DNA of 64,000 nt from Pantanalinema sp. (GTDB taxonomy: Bacteria; Cyanobacteriota; Sericytochromatia; S15B-MN24; UBA4093): NCBI GenBank assembly GCA_036704125.1, contig DATNQI010000004.1:47198-111197 (forward strand), read 5' to 3'. Positions 42,661 through 51,657 of the stretch are shown here, one piece after another. The first letter of the stretch is position 1; each line of letters opens with the position of its first letter. The notes beneath the pieces were generated by a model. The model saw only the letters and a list, made by a program, of their open reading frames with translations, was not told where the DNA came from and did no database searches. The position numbers and the translations under genes are program-made.

Positions 42661-44102
42661 GCGCGCCGCTGCTCGACGCCCTCCTTCGCTACCACGATCA
42701 TCCCTGGGCCCCCTTCCACACCCCCGGCCACAAGCACGGTCGCGCGGCCGACCCCGACGCCCTTCGCCTGTTGGGGGAAGGGGCCTTCGCGCGCGACCTG
42801 ACCGAGCTGGACGAGACCGACAGCCTGCATGCCCCCGAGGGGGTCATCGCCGAGGCGCAGGTGCTCGCCGCGCGCGCCTTCGGCGCCGACCAGACCCACT
42901 TCCTGGTCAACGGCTCGACCGGCGGCATCCACGCCATGGTCATGGCCGCGGTGGCGCCCGGCGAGGCGATCGCCCTGTCTCGCGCCTCCCACCTCTCGGT
43001 CCTGGGGGCCGTGGTGCTCGCCGGGGCTCGGCCCGTCTTCGCGGGGGCGAGCTGGGATGCCGACTGGCAGCTTCCCCTTCCTCCCTCGACCGCCGCGCTC
43101 GAGGCCGCCTTCGAGGCGCAAGCGGGCCTGCGCGCGGTGCTCGTCACGCGCCCCGACTACTTCGGGCGCGCGGTGTCGCTTTCGCCCTACGCCGAGGCCT
43201 GCCGCAGGCACGACCGCCTCCTGCTGGTGGACGAGGCCCACGGGGCGCACCTGGGGCTCGATCCGCGCCTTCCCGCTTCGGCCCTCGCTCAGGGGGCGGA
43301 CGCCGCGGTGCAGTCCACCCACAAGCTGCTCTCGGGGTTGACCCAGGCCTCCATGCTGCACCTCAAGGGGGATCGCCTCGCGAGCGCGCGCGTGCGCAAG
43401 ATGCTGCGCCTCTTGCAGACCACCAGCCCGTCCTACCTCCTGATGGCCTCGCTCGACGCGGCCCGGCGCCACCGCCAGACCCGCGGAGCGGCCGAATGGC
43501 AAGAGGCGATCGCGCTGATCGACGAGGCCCGCGAGCGCCTTGACCGGCACGGCGTCCCCTGCCTGGGCCCCGGCCACGGCCCGGCGGGCGAGTGGGACCC
43601 CGCCAAGCTCATCGTGGATCTCTCGGGCACCGGCCACGACGGCTACGGGGTGGCCGACCACCTGCACGATTTCTTCCACGTGCAGGTCGAGCTCGCCACC
43701 CCGCGCTACCTGGGGGCCCTCGCGGGCCCGGGCAACACCCGCGAGGAGCTGGATCGGCTGGTGGACGGGATCCTCTCGGCCCTTTTTCTGCCCGCGCAGA
43801 AGGCCGGCGCCTTCCCCGAGGTTCCCCCCGATCCCGAGCTGGTCGTGCTGCCGCGCGACGCGCACCTGGGGCCGTCGCGAGGCGTCCCGTTCGCCCAGGC
43901 CGAAGGCGAGATCGCCGCCGAGTGGGTCTGCCCCTACCCTCCCGGCGTGCCGGCCCTCATCCCGGGCGAGCGCATCACCAGGCAGGTGCTAGAATACTTG
44001 AATGCCCTTCGAGCGCTCGGCGCCGAGTTCGTCGGCCCCGAAGCCCCCGACCTGGAGACCCTGCAAGTATGCGCGCCCCGCACCGCTCTCACCCCCTGCT
44101 GA
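42657..44102 (+). CDS. PLP-dependent Orn/Lys/Arg decarboxylase-fold enzyme, probable CTG start
   Basis: The 481-residue protein is a fold-type I PLP enzyme of the Orn/Lys/Arg decarboxylase group: PFHTPGHKHG (19-28), TDSLHAPEG, HFLVNGSTGG, VDEAHGAHLG (191-200) and PLP Lys223 in STHKLL. It may decarboxylate arginine, lysine or ornithine; the substrate is not clear. No ATG, GTG or TTG lies between the distant upstream sequence and the essential PFHTPGHK motif. CTG 42657, overlapping the preceding stop (CTGA) and 9 bases after GGGGAG, is the best start. Rare codons near its 3' end coincide with a probable promoter for ldpA. Confidence 0.88.
   Translation: MSAPLLDALLRYHDHPWAPFHTPGHKHGRAADPDALRLLGEGAFARDLTELDETDSLHAPEGVIAEAQVLAARAFGADQTHFLVNGSTGGIHAMVMAAVAPGEAIALSRASHLSVLGAVVLAGARPVFAGASWDADWQLPLPPSTAALEAAFEAQAGLRAVLVTRPDYFGRAVSLSPYAEACRRHDRLLLVDEAHGAHLGLDPRLPASALAQGADAAVQSTHKLLSGLTQASMLHLKGDRLASARVRKMLRLLQTTSPSYLLMASLDAARRHRQTRGAAEWQEAIALIDEARERLDRHGVPCLGPGHGPAGEWDPAKLIVDLSGTGHDGYGVADHLHDFFHVQVELATPRYLGALAGPGNTREELDRLVDGILSALFLPAQKAGAFPEVPPDPELVVLPRDAHLGPSRGVPFAQAEGEIAAEWVCPYPPGVPALIPGERITRQVLEYLNALRALGAEFVGPEAPDLETLQVCAPRTALTPC
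43987..43995 (+). promoter_or_regulatory. Promoter of ldpA inside the upstream gene
   Basis: TGCTAGAAT, the same sequence as at 31246-31254, lies in the coding region 74 bases before ldpA. The overlapping codons include CTA, TTG and AAT, unusual in this GC-rich gene, as if the DNA motif were constrained. Confidence 0.55.
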
Positions 44103-45109
44103 AGCCCGATCGCCGTTACTTCAAGCTGATCTGCGGGGCGAACCTCACCGACTATCCCCAGCTGCGCTACCTGAGCGCCGTGTACGCGCTGGCCGGCTGC
44201 GACCTGATCGACGTGGCGGCCACCCCCGAGGCGGTCGATGCCGCCATGGCCGGCCTCGATGACGCCAGGGCGATCGCCGCGGCCTTCCCGGGGGCCACCG
44301 AGCCCGTCGTCATGGTCAGCGTCACCGCCTCGGACGATCCCCACTGCCGGCTCGCCGTCAAGATCGCCGAGCGCTGCTCGTGGGTCTGCCCCCACTGCCG
44401 CGACGCTTGCCCGCACGGCGCCATCGACGAGGGGTTCCACATCCTCGCCGACAAGTGCGTCGGCTGCGACCTGTGCGTCAGCGCCTGCCCCTACGAGGCC
44501 ATCGAGATGGCCCATGTCCCCTTCAACCCCTCCTTGACCCAGCTCTGGGAGAGGGGGGCCCGTGCGCTCGAGCTTCACACGGGCGCCGGCGATCGCGCCG
44601 AGCTCGCCACCTGGCAAAAGAGCTGCCAGGAATGGGTCGAGAAGGGCGGCCTCTTCTCGCTCAGCCTCAACGCCGTGCAGATGACGCCCCAGGAGGCCGC
44701 CTCGCTCGCCTCGCACCTGGGGGAGTGGTTCCCCCACGACCGGATCGTGATCCAGGCGGACGGCAAGCCCATCAGCGGCACCGCCGGGCGCGAGTCGACC
44801 CTGCCTGCGATCGCCTTCTCCGAGGCGCTCTTGGCGACCGGCCTGAGCGACGCGGTCCAGCCCGCGGGCGGCGCCAACGACCAGACGGGGCTGGTTGCGA
44901 GCGAGCGTCAGGCCGCGATCGCGGGCGTTGGCATCGGCAGCTACGCGAGGTGTATAATCGCCGGCAAAACCGAGGCGCAGCGGGCCCTGCAACGAAGAGA
45001 TCCCGGCGCGCCGCTGGATGCCGTGACGCTCGCGGACATCCAGCGCGCCCGCCAGCTCGTCCAGTCGGTGAACCGAAGCGCCCGCGGCTTAGAAGACCAG
45101 GAGGCGTAG
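44069..45109 (+). CDS. ldpA: LdpA-family iron-sulfur protein
   Basis: The 346-residue protein has two 4Fe-4S motifs: C103-x3-C107-x2-C110-x3-C114 and C130-x2-C133-x2-C136-x3-C140 (CVGCDLCVSACPYEAIEM), preceded by a region with LKPDRRYFKLICGANLTD and followed by a barrel-like domain (VQMTPQEAASLASHL...GGANDQTG). This is the architecture of LdpA, known in cyanobacteria as a redox-sensing input to the circadian period. No Kai genes are in the window, so the role here is probably redox sensing of another kind. ATG 44069 overlaps the previous gene by 34 bases; GGAG lies at 44054-44057. Confidence 0.88.
   Translation: MRAPHRSHPLLKPDRRYFKLICGANLTDYPQLRYLSAVYALAGCDLIDVAATPEAVDAAMAGLDDARAIAAAFPGATEPVVMVSVTASDDPHCRLAVKIAERCSWVCPHCRDACPHGAIDEGFHILADKCVGCDLCVSACPYEAIEMAHVPFNPSLTQLWERGARALELHTGAGDRAELATWQKSCQEWVEKGGLFSLSLNAVQMTPQEAASLASHLGEWFPHDRIVIQADGKPISGTAGRESTLPAIAFSEALLATGLSDAVQPAGGANDQTGLVASERQAAIAGVGIGSYARCIIAGKTEAQRALQRRDPGAPLDAVTLADIQRARQLVQSVNRSARGLEDQEA
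44953..44958 (+). promoter_or_regulatory. Possible promoter of ycf45 inside ldpA
   Basis: A perfect TATAAT occurs within ldpA, 153 bases before ycf45, with TTGGCA 19 bases upstream. The overlapped codons AGG-TGT-ATA are rare in this GC-rich DNA. Confidence 0.4.
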
Positions 45110-45110
45110 G

Positions 45111-46649
<1,539 letters not shown>

Positions 46650-46659
46650 GAAAGATCCG

Positions 46660-46694
46660 GCGAGCCGCCCGCTTGACTTTGGCAGGCGGCTCGC
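46660..46694 (+). terminator. Possible terminator after ycf45, overlapping the next promoter
   Basis: GCGAGCCGCC (46660-46669) pairs with GGCGGCTCGC (46685-46694) over a 15-base loop. The loop contains the -35 of the nitroreductase promoter, so terminator and promoter overlap. Confidence 0.45.
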
Positions 46695-46701
46695 TTACGC
46701 T
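46673..46701 (+). promoter_or_regulatory. Promoter of the nitroreductase gene
   Basis: TTGACT (46673-46678) and TACGCT (46696-46701) are 17 bases apart. The -10 is covered by the first of two operator-like dyads. Confidence 0.55.
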
Positions 46702-46709
46702 TCGTAAGT
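46693..46709. promoter_or_regulatory. Operator-like dyad 1 (GCTTAC-N5-GTAAGT)
   Basis: The 17-bp dyad overlaps the probable -10. It has one mismatched end base compared with the perfect second copy. TTAC-N5-GTAA half-sites are typical of repressor operators for MarR/HxlR- or TetR-type regulators. Confidence 0.65.
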
Positions 46710-46713
46710 TATC

Positions 46714-46730
46714 GCTTACATGAAGTAAGC
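46714..46730. promoter_or_regulatory. Operator-like dyad 2 (GCTTAC-N5-GTAAGC)
   Basis: This is a perfect 6+5+6 dyad. Its centre is 21 bases from that of dyad 1, two helical turns, so two dimers would bind on the same face of the DNA. Confidence 0.65.
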
Positions 46731-46765
46731 ACATGATCGAGACAAGTGATCGAGAGGTGAACCCC

Positions 46766-47413
46766 ATGACCCCGCCGCCCTCCCTTCTGCCCTCCGAGGC
46801 GATCGCCACCCGGGCGCTCAGCGTCCTCGAAGCCGCCGAGCAGCGTCACTCCATCCGCAAGTACCAGCCCGTTCCCGTGCCGCAGGAGCACCTGCGCGAG
46901 ATGGTTCGCCTGGCGGGGCTCGCCCCCTCGGCCTTCAACGCCCAGCCCTGGCGCTTCGTCGCGGTGCAGGACTCCGCTCTGAAGGCGCAGCTGCACGAGG
47001 CGGCGTTCAAGCAGGCGCAGGTGCTCTCGGCGCCGGCGGTGATGGTGCTCTACACCGACATGGAGGACACCCTGGCGACCCTCGACGAGGTCCTTCACCC
47101 GGGCCTGCCGGAGGAGCGCAGGGCGGCCACGAAGGCCGGCATCACCTCCTCGTTCGCGGCCAAGAGCGAGGGCGAGCGCGAGGCGTGGGCCGCCGCCCAG
47201 GGGCACATCGCGCTGGGTTACCTGGTGCTCGCGGCCCAGTCGCTGGGCTATGCCACCTCGGTGATGGGGGGCTTCGAGCCCGAAAAGGTCAAGCAGCTCC
47301 TCGGCCTGCCCGCTCATGTCTCGATCCCTGCCCTGGTGGCCGTCGGGGTGGCGGACGAGGCGGGCTTCCCCACGCATCGCCACGGGCTGGACCGCATCCT
47401 GAGCATTCGCTGA
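46766..47413 (+). CDS. Nitroreductase-family FMN oxidoreductase
   Basis: The 215-residue protein has the nitroreductase pattern: QRHSIRKYQPVPVP near the start (FMN phosphate contacts), LAPSAFNAQPWRF, and a later LGYLVLAAQSLGYATSVMGGF. Members reduce nitro compounds, quinones or flavins with NAD(P)H. ATG 46766 is preferred over 46733 because GAGAGGTG lies 7 bases upstream. Two operator-like dyads lie 36-73 bases before the start, so expression is likely repressed until an electrophile or quinone is sensed; no regulator gene is adjacent. Confidence 0.92.
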   Translation: MTPPPSLLPSEAIATRALSVLEAAEQRHSIRKYQPVPVPQEHLREMVRLAGLAPSAFNAQPWRFVAVQDSALKAQLHEAAFKQAQVLSAPAVMVLYTDMEDTLATLDEVLHPGLPEERRAATKAGITSSFAAKSEGEREAWAAAQGHIALGYLVLAAQSLGYATSVMGGFEPEKVKQLLGLPAHVSIPALVAVGVADEAGFPTHRHGLDRILSIR

Positions 47414-47495
47414 GCGGTCCGGCGCGCTTGGGCGAATGGCTTGCCTCCTCGTCGGGTATAGTTCGCTAGAACGACCCTTCGAGGAGGTGCCTCGC

Positions 47496-48668
47496 ATGGC
47501 GCGATCCGTTTCCCGCTGCCTCCATGGCCTCGCCCTTGCCGGCTCGCTGCTGGCCGTGACGGCCTGCGCCGAGAATCCTCCCCTTCCCGCGAGTACGCTC
47601 TCGAGCGACCCTTTCTCCCAGGTCGGGCGCGGGGCGGCCGCCCTCCAGCAGGCCGCGGGCATGTCGGGGGACGCCACCAGCGCGGGCCTCACGACCGTCG
47701 CCCCCCTCACCACGGTCGCGCCGCTCACGACCGTGGCCCCCTACCGGGTCGCGGGCCTGCCCGAGCCCGAGGTCGAGGACGAGGGCCCGTACAGCACCCG
47801 CTACGCCTTCACCCAGGTCTTCGAGGGCACGAGCCAGAGTGCTCCCGGTCTCGTTCCGAGCGGCGTCTACCGCAGCGAGCGCCATGCGACCTACACCACC
47901 CGCAACGCGGGCGAGGAGACCGTCGAGCAGGGCACGGCGGTGCGCCGCTTCGACCTGTCCCAGCGCACGGCCAGCTTCACCCTCGAGGTCCTCGACGCGC
48001 GCAAGGTCACGACCTCCATGCGCCGCTTGCCGGGCGTCTACGGCACCTTCGGCACTCAGACCCTGACGGCGACCGAGGACATCCGCGCCATGACCGTCTA
48101 TCACCAGCCTGAAGGGGCCGCGAGCACCTCCTTGACCGTGGCTGCGATCGATCGCTACGAGGCGGGCGAGGGGATCGACCTCGCCGCGCGGATCGCAGGC
48201 CGGGGGGCGCGCACCGCCCGCGCCATCACCGTGCGAGGGACCCTTCCTGACGCTCAGCCCGTCTACCTCAAGCAGGTCCGGCTTACCACCGCCACCGGCC
48301 AGGTGCGCACCTTCGAGGGCGACGTGGCCCTCGGCGGGGCGGGAAAGTTCAAGGTCGCAAGCAAGTTGGAGGCCACCGTGGCCGAGCGCGCGCGCGTCCC
48401 GAGCGCCCTTGCCGGGAACGTCACCCTGTCGAGCGAGGACGCAGGCGGCGTCGCGATCTCCGATCTGGTCGTCAAGGACTTCGTCTGTCACCCCGACTTC
48501 AGGACCATCGACGTCAAGGGCGAGCTGCGCAACCCGCGCGGCGACAAGACCGGCACCTACGTCGGCCAGATCAACCTGGGCACCGGCAAGTGGCTGGGCA
48601 GCTACGAGGTTCTCGGCCAGGGCAAGAAGACCCTGGATCTCACCGGGGTGATGGAGCAGCTCTTCTAA
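47496..48668 (+). CDS. Lipoprotein of unknown function with short TTVAPL repeats
   Basis: I do not recognise a family. The 390-residue protein has a lipoprotein signal (ALAGSLLAVTAC, lipobox VTAC), a low-complexity linker with three tandem LTTVAP units (residues ~65-82), then about 290 residues rich in short strands and Thr, suggesting an external beta domain. A late DFVCHPDFR holds the only other Cys. Start ATG 47496 has GAGGAGGTG 6 bases upstream. A -10-like TATAGT lies at 47457-47462 without a convincing -35. Confidence 0.8.
   Translation: MARSVSRCLHGLALAGSLLAVTACAENPPLPASTLSSDPFSQVGRGAAALQQAAGMSGDATSAGLTTVAPLTTVAPLTTVAPYRVAGLPEPEVEDEGPYSTRYAFTQVFEGTSQSAPGLVPSGVYRSERHATYTTRNAGEETVEQGTAVRRFDLSQRTASFTLEVLDARKVTTSMRRLPGVYGTFGTQTLTATEDIRAMTVYHQPEGAASTSLTVAAIDRYEAGEGIDLAARIAGRGARTARAITVRGTLPDAQPVYLKQVRLTTATGQVRTFEGDVALGGAGKFKVASKLEATVAERARVPSALAGNVTLSSEDAGGVAISDLVVKDFVCHPDFRTIDVKGELRNPRGDKTGTYVGQINLGTGKWLGSYEVLGQGKKTLDLTGVMEQLF
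47689..47742 (+). repeat. Three 18-bp tandem repeats coding LTTVAP
   Basis: Three degenerate 18-base units encode LTTVAP repeats in the lipoprotein linker. The protein repeat is exact while third bases differ, so the unit is selected at protein level or is an old duplication. Confidence 0.75.
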
Positions 48669-48685
48669 TCAAAAGGGCAATCAAT

Positions 48686-48723
48686 AGTCGAACGCCCTCG
48701 CGCACACGCGAGGGCGTTCGACT
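48686..48723. terminator. Bidirectional hairpin terminator between two lipoprotein genes
   Basis: A perfect 17-bp stem (48686-48702 with 48707-48723) with a CACA loop separates the convergent lipoprotein genes. No U-run follows. Confidence 0.75.
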
Positions 48724-48728
48724 GGGCG

Positions 48729-49484
48729 TTACTGGGCGGAAGCCGTGGCGGTTTCGACCTTGCTGTAATCCGCGTAGACCTTGACGGCGTTGGGCTTGAG
48801 GATGACCTTGCTGCCCGCGCTCACCATCGATTGCTTCGCATTGAAGGCGAACTTCAGGTCCGTCTTGTAGCCCTCCCGGATCTCGAAGCCTTGCTTGATG
48901 TAAAGGCGCCCGGAGGGCAGGAAGTACTCGCCGGTCTTCACGGAGGCGCTTGCATCCACCGCGTCGTAGGAGCCGCCACCGGTCAGGCGGATCTGGTCGT
49001 ACTTGCCCGCTTTCAGGGGATCCTCACCGAACGATACCGAATTGGCCGCCAGCTTGGCCAGGTCGATGGCGTTCGCGTTCTCGACCGGGAGGACGATCCA
49101 CTTGCCGTCCTCCGCCGTGGCTTCGGTGTCACCGGCATCAGAGGCGTTCACCTCGCTCTGATCCGCCGACGTTCCCGTGATATCGGCAGGCGCTTGCTGC
49201 TTCTGCGCATCGGCGAGCTCGCCGGCGTAGTGCAGCTCGATCTTCGTCGGCTTGAAGAGAATGGTGTTGAAGGTCAGCTCGGTCGCCGCGAAGTTGCCCG
49301 TGGCAGGCTTGTTGTTGGCCGCATCGTTCGCAGCCTGAACCGTGTACCCCTCGCCGGCGAAGCCGAAGTTCATCGTCCCGGTCGCGCTGCTCTCAGGAGC
49401 GCCAGACGTTCCAGGCAGGCTCGTGCATCCAGCGACGATCACGATGGAACCGGCAAGAGTGAGGCCGAAAAGCCGCTTCAACAT
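48729..49484 (-). CDS. DUF4382-type lipoprotein
   Basis: The 251-residue protein starts at ATG 49484, with AAAGGAGG 5 bases upstream, and has lipobox VAGC. The domain pattern resembles DUF4382: KIELHYAGELAD, VENANAIDLAKLAANSVSFGEDPLKAGKYDQIRL and a closing FKLDLKF-like strand region. An acidic, Gln/Asp/Glu-rich insert (~120-150) interrupts the domain. DUF4382 proteins are exported with unknown function. Base composition is a little less GC-rich than its neighbours. Confidence 0.78.
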   Translation of the reverse strand: MLKRLFGLTLAGSIVIVAGCTSLPGTSGAPESSATGTMNFGFAGEGYTVQAANDAANNKPATGNFAATELTFNTILFKPTKIELHYAGELADAQKQQAPADITGTSADQSEVNASDAGDTEATAEDGKWIVLPVENANAIDLAKLAANSVSFGEDPLKAGKYDQIRLTGGGSYDAVDASASVKTGEYFLPSGRLYIKQGFEIREGYKTDLKFAFNAKQSMVSAGSKVILKPNAVKVYADYSKVETATASAQ

Positions 49485-49526
49485 TGCATCCTCCTTTGAA
49501 AGTGGCGCGAATCCCTCGCTGCAACT

Positions 49527-49555
49527 CTTATAGCATCGCCCAAAAAGCCGAACAA
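49527..49555 (-). promoter_or_regulatory. Sigma-70 promoter of the DUF4382 lipoprotein gene
   Basis: On the minus strand TTGTTC (49550-49555) and TATAAG (49527-49532) are 17 bases apart, 43 bases before the start. Confidence 0.6.
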
Positions 49556-49640
49556 CCGCCATTTCCGCGATCGCAGGTACGCCATTTGGCCTATTCGCGG
49601 CTCGGGCTGCAAGGTGAGGCGACCTCTGGGGGGCAAAACG

Positions 49641-49671
49641 AAGGGGGCGGCGCGAAAGCGCCGCCCCCCTT
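49641..49671 (-). terminator. Terminator of the phasin-like gene
   Basis: A GC-rich stem of about 13 bp with a tetraloop (GAAA on the plus strand) lies just past the phasin-like gene. Read on the minus strand it is followed by the T-containing CGTTTTG. One extra C bulges in one arm. Confidence 0.65.
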
Positions 49672-49684
49672 CCCTTGAAAGGGA

Positions 49685-50197
49685 CTACTTGGAAGCCTTG
49701 CTGCTCGTAGGAGCGGCGGGCTTTTCGGTTTCGATCTCGACCCGGGTCACCTGGGGTGCGCGGGTGGCGACCGGCTTCGTGCTCGTGGCGAGCGGCATCA
49801 GGCGGTTGGTGACGGTCTTGGTGGTTTCCAAGGTCAGGTCCACCTGGTTGCGAAGGGACGCGATGCCCTCCATCGTCATGCGGGTGCTGACGCCGATGAA
49901 GTCAGCCTTCTTGCCCTCTTCGGAAATCGTGTTGACGACTTCCTTGGCGGCTTCGAGGCTGCCGTCGGCGACGGCCTTGGCCTTGCCGAAGAAGTCGAGC
50001 CCGTTGGGCTCGGCGCTCAGCTTGACGACCTTCTTCGTGTTGTCGATCGCCGTGTCGAGAACGCGGCGGGTCACGCCGACGATATCGACGCGGCTCATCT
50101 CTTCCGAGGTGCGATCGACGTACGTCTTCAGGTTGTCGAGGCTCCCGGTGACGAACTTCGTGCTGGACTCCGTGAGATCTTTGACCAAGCTAGCCAT
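49685..50197 (-). CDS. Phasin-like amphipathic helical protein
   Basis: The 170-residue protein starts MASLVKDLTESSTKF. ATG 50197 has its own GGAGGG 7 bases upstream, so it can be translated independently of the tnpB frame that reads into it. The first 130 residues form repeated amphipathic helices (VTRRVLDTAIDNTKKVV, AKEVVNTISEEGKKADFIG, VDLTLETTKTVTNRL), as in phasins that coat storage granules; the tail is Pro/Thr/Ala/Lys-rich. No polyhydroxyalkanoate genes are nearby. A weak promoter (TTGGTG, 16 bases, TACATA) lies just upstream on the minus strand. It may also be made as the C-terminal part of a TnpB fusion. Confidence 0.75.
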   Translation of the reverse strand: MASLVKDLTESSTKFVTGSLDNLKTYVDRTSEEMSRVDIVGVTRRVLDTAIDNTKKVVKLSAEPNGLDFFGKAKAVADGSLEAAKEVVNTISEEGKKADFIGVSTRMTMEGIASLRNQVDLTLETTKTVTNRLMPLATSTKPVATRAPQVTRVEIETEKPAAPTSSKASK

Positions 50198-51544
50198 TTC
50201 AATACCCTCCATCTGGTATGTACTTGTTGATGCGTTGACACCAAGGGTTGGAGAGGTGGGGAGGGTGGCATGCGAGACCGCCTCGCCAAGCGAGGTGAGC
50301 GCGCTTCTCATGCGGTCGGCCTGTCCCTTGATCAGATCGACCACCTGAGCTGCAGCCGTGCCGTCGGCCTGGGCGCCGGGGTTGTACCCGACGCCTGCGA
50401 ACCGGATCGTCTCCGACCAGATCGCGGTTTGGGCGATGTTGCGGGCCGCGTTGAGGTCCGCGTGGGCGTGGTAGCCGCACGCGCACCGGTAGGCGCGGCC
50501 GCGCCTGTTGCCCGGTTGAACGACCCCGCAGGCATAGCACCGCTGCGAGGACTCGAAGCCGTTGACCGCCATGACCGGGATCCCGCGAAGCTCGGCTTTG
50601 CGGGAGACCAGCCGCTGGATGCGGCGGTAGGCGTCGATCTCGCGGGCGGAACCCGGAGTCGTTTGGGGAGGGAGTAAAGGGGGGGGCGAGGCAAAGGTCT
50701 CGAACTTGATGAGGGCACCCTTGTCGCGCGAGGCGAAGGCCACCAGGGCATTGGCGAGGGTGCGATCGGCGTGGACCGTGTAGCGCTCGCGCTTGGCCAC
50801 GACGTGGCGCAGGGCGCGGCGGTTGCCGCCCGCTTCGAGGCGCTCGATCACCTTGTCGTAGCGCCTCAGGCGGTGCTCGTGGGCCCTGCCCGAGAGGAAG
50901 AGGCGGCGGTTGGAGCCGGGGGCCACGGCCACCGCGCGGTGCCTGCGGCCGAGATCGACGCCCACCACCGCGTGGCTCGCGTCAGGCACCGGCACGTCGT
51001 TGAGGTAGGTCGCCGCGAAGAACCAGCGCCCGCGCCGCTGGTAAAGGCGCCCCTCCAGGGGGATGCCCGCGTGCATCAGGCGCTGCAGGGCCTCGGTCTG
51101 GGCCATGGGCACGAGCACCGGCACGGTGATGGGGTGGCCGAGCACCGGGATGGTGAGCTTCCAGCGCCCCTCGGTGCAGGTGAGCTGCCAGTCCTGGTCG
51201 CCGAAGACGACCGGGGCGTAGGGCTTGAACCTGGGAAGGGGCGATCGCTCGGTGCGCGACTTGGCGGCCTTGAGCTGGCCCTGGATCATGCGGGTCAGGG
51301 GGTGGTCGAGGCCCGAGGGGAAGAGGCGCTCGATGGCCTCGAAGGCGCCGCGTTCCAGAAGCTCGAAGGCGCTGCGGGCCAGGGCGGGGGTCGGCGAGAC
51401 CGTCTCCATCGCATCCAGCGATCCCCGGACCATGGCGACGGCCAGCTCGTTGGCGATCCGGTTGAACTCGACCTGCATCTGCCGGAACGCCTGCTGCTTG
51501 GCAAGCGTCGGGGCGTGCAGTTCGAGGGTGATCGTCCGGGCCAC
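50198..51544 (-). CDS. tnpB: TnpB-family (IS200/IS605 OrfB) RNA-guided nuclease homologue, no own stop codon
   Basis: The TnpB part is about 449 residues from GTG 51544 (GAGG 8 bases upstream). It has the RuvC-type triad Asp197 (VGVDLG), Glu282 (IKFETF) and Asp363 (HADLNAARN), and a zinc-finger motif C336-x2-C339-x14-C354-x-C356. TnpB proteins of mobile elements cut DNA guided by a transposon-derived RNA. No tnpA is present and I cannot find terminal hairpins. Beyond the NAARNI motif the frame continues ~85 codons with no stop, passes through the promoter and leader of the phasin-like gene and joins it in frame, giving a possible 619-residue fusion ending at 49685. The catalytic residues look intact. 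Confidence 0.85.
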
Positions 51545-51581
51545 CGAGGGATCCTCACGCAACCGAGGGGGCGTCGCTCCG

Positions 51582-51590
51582 ATTATAGCA
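51582..51590 (-). promoter_or_regulatory. Extended -10 promoter of tnpB
   Basis: Minus-strand TGCTATAAT lies 38 bases before the GTG at 51544. It is divergent from the anmK-murQ promoter at 51642-51650. Confidence 0.6.
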
Positions 51591-51641
51591 CCCTCGCTCG
51601 GGTTCTTGCGTCACGTTCGTTCTCAAGTCATGGCCGCCGGG

Positions 51642-51650
51642 TGTTATGAT
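51642..51650 (+). promoter_or_regulatory. Extended -10 promoter giving a probably leaderless anmK-murQ transcript
   Basis: TGTTATGAT would start transcription about 7 bases later, at the A of ATG 51658. No Shine-Dalgarno precedes that ATG, which fits a leaderless mRNA. Confidence 0.5.
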
Positions 51651-51657
51651 CGTCGGC

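Noticed and set aside
47689..47742. Three short direct repeats considered as a CRISPR seed or satellite
   Set aside because: Units are contiguous without spacers and encode an in-frame LTTVAP repeat in a lipoprotein linker.
49685..51544. Complete IS200/IS605 element
   Set aside because: No tnpA and no terminal hairpins or target-site pattern could be found, so element boundaries are not claimed.
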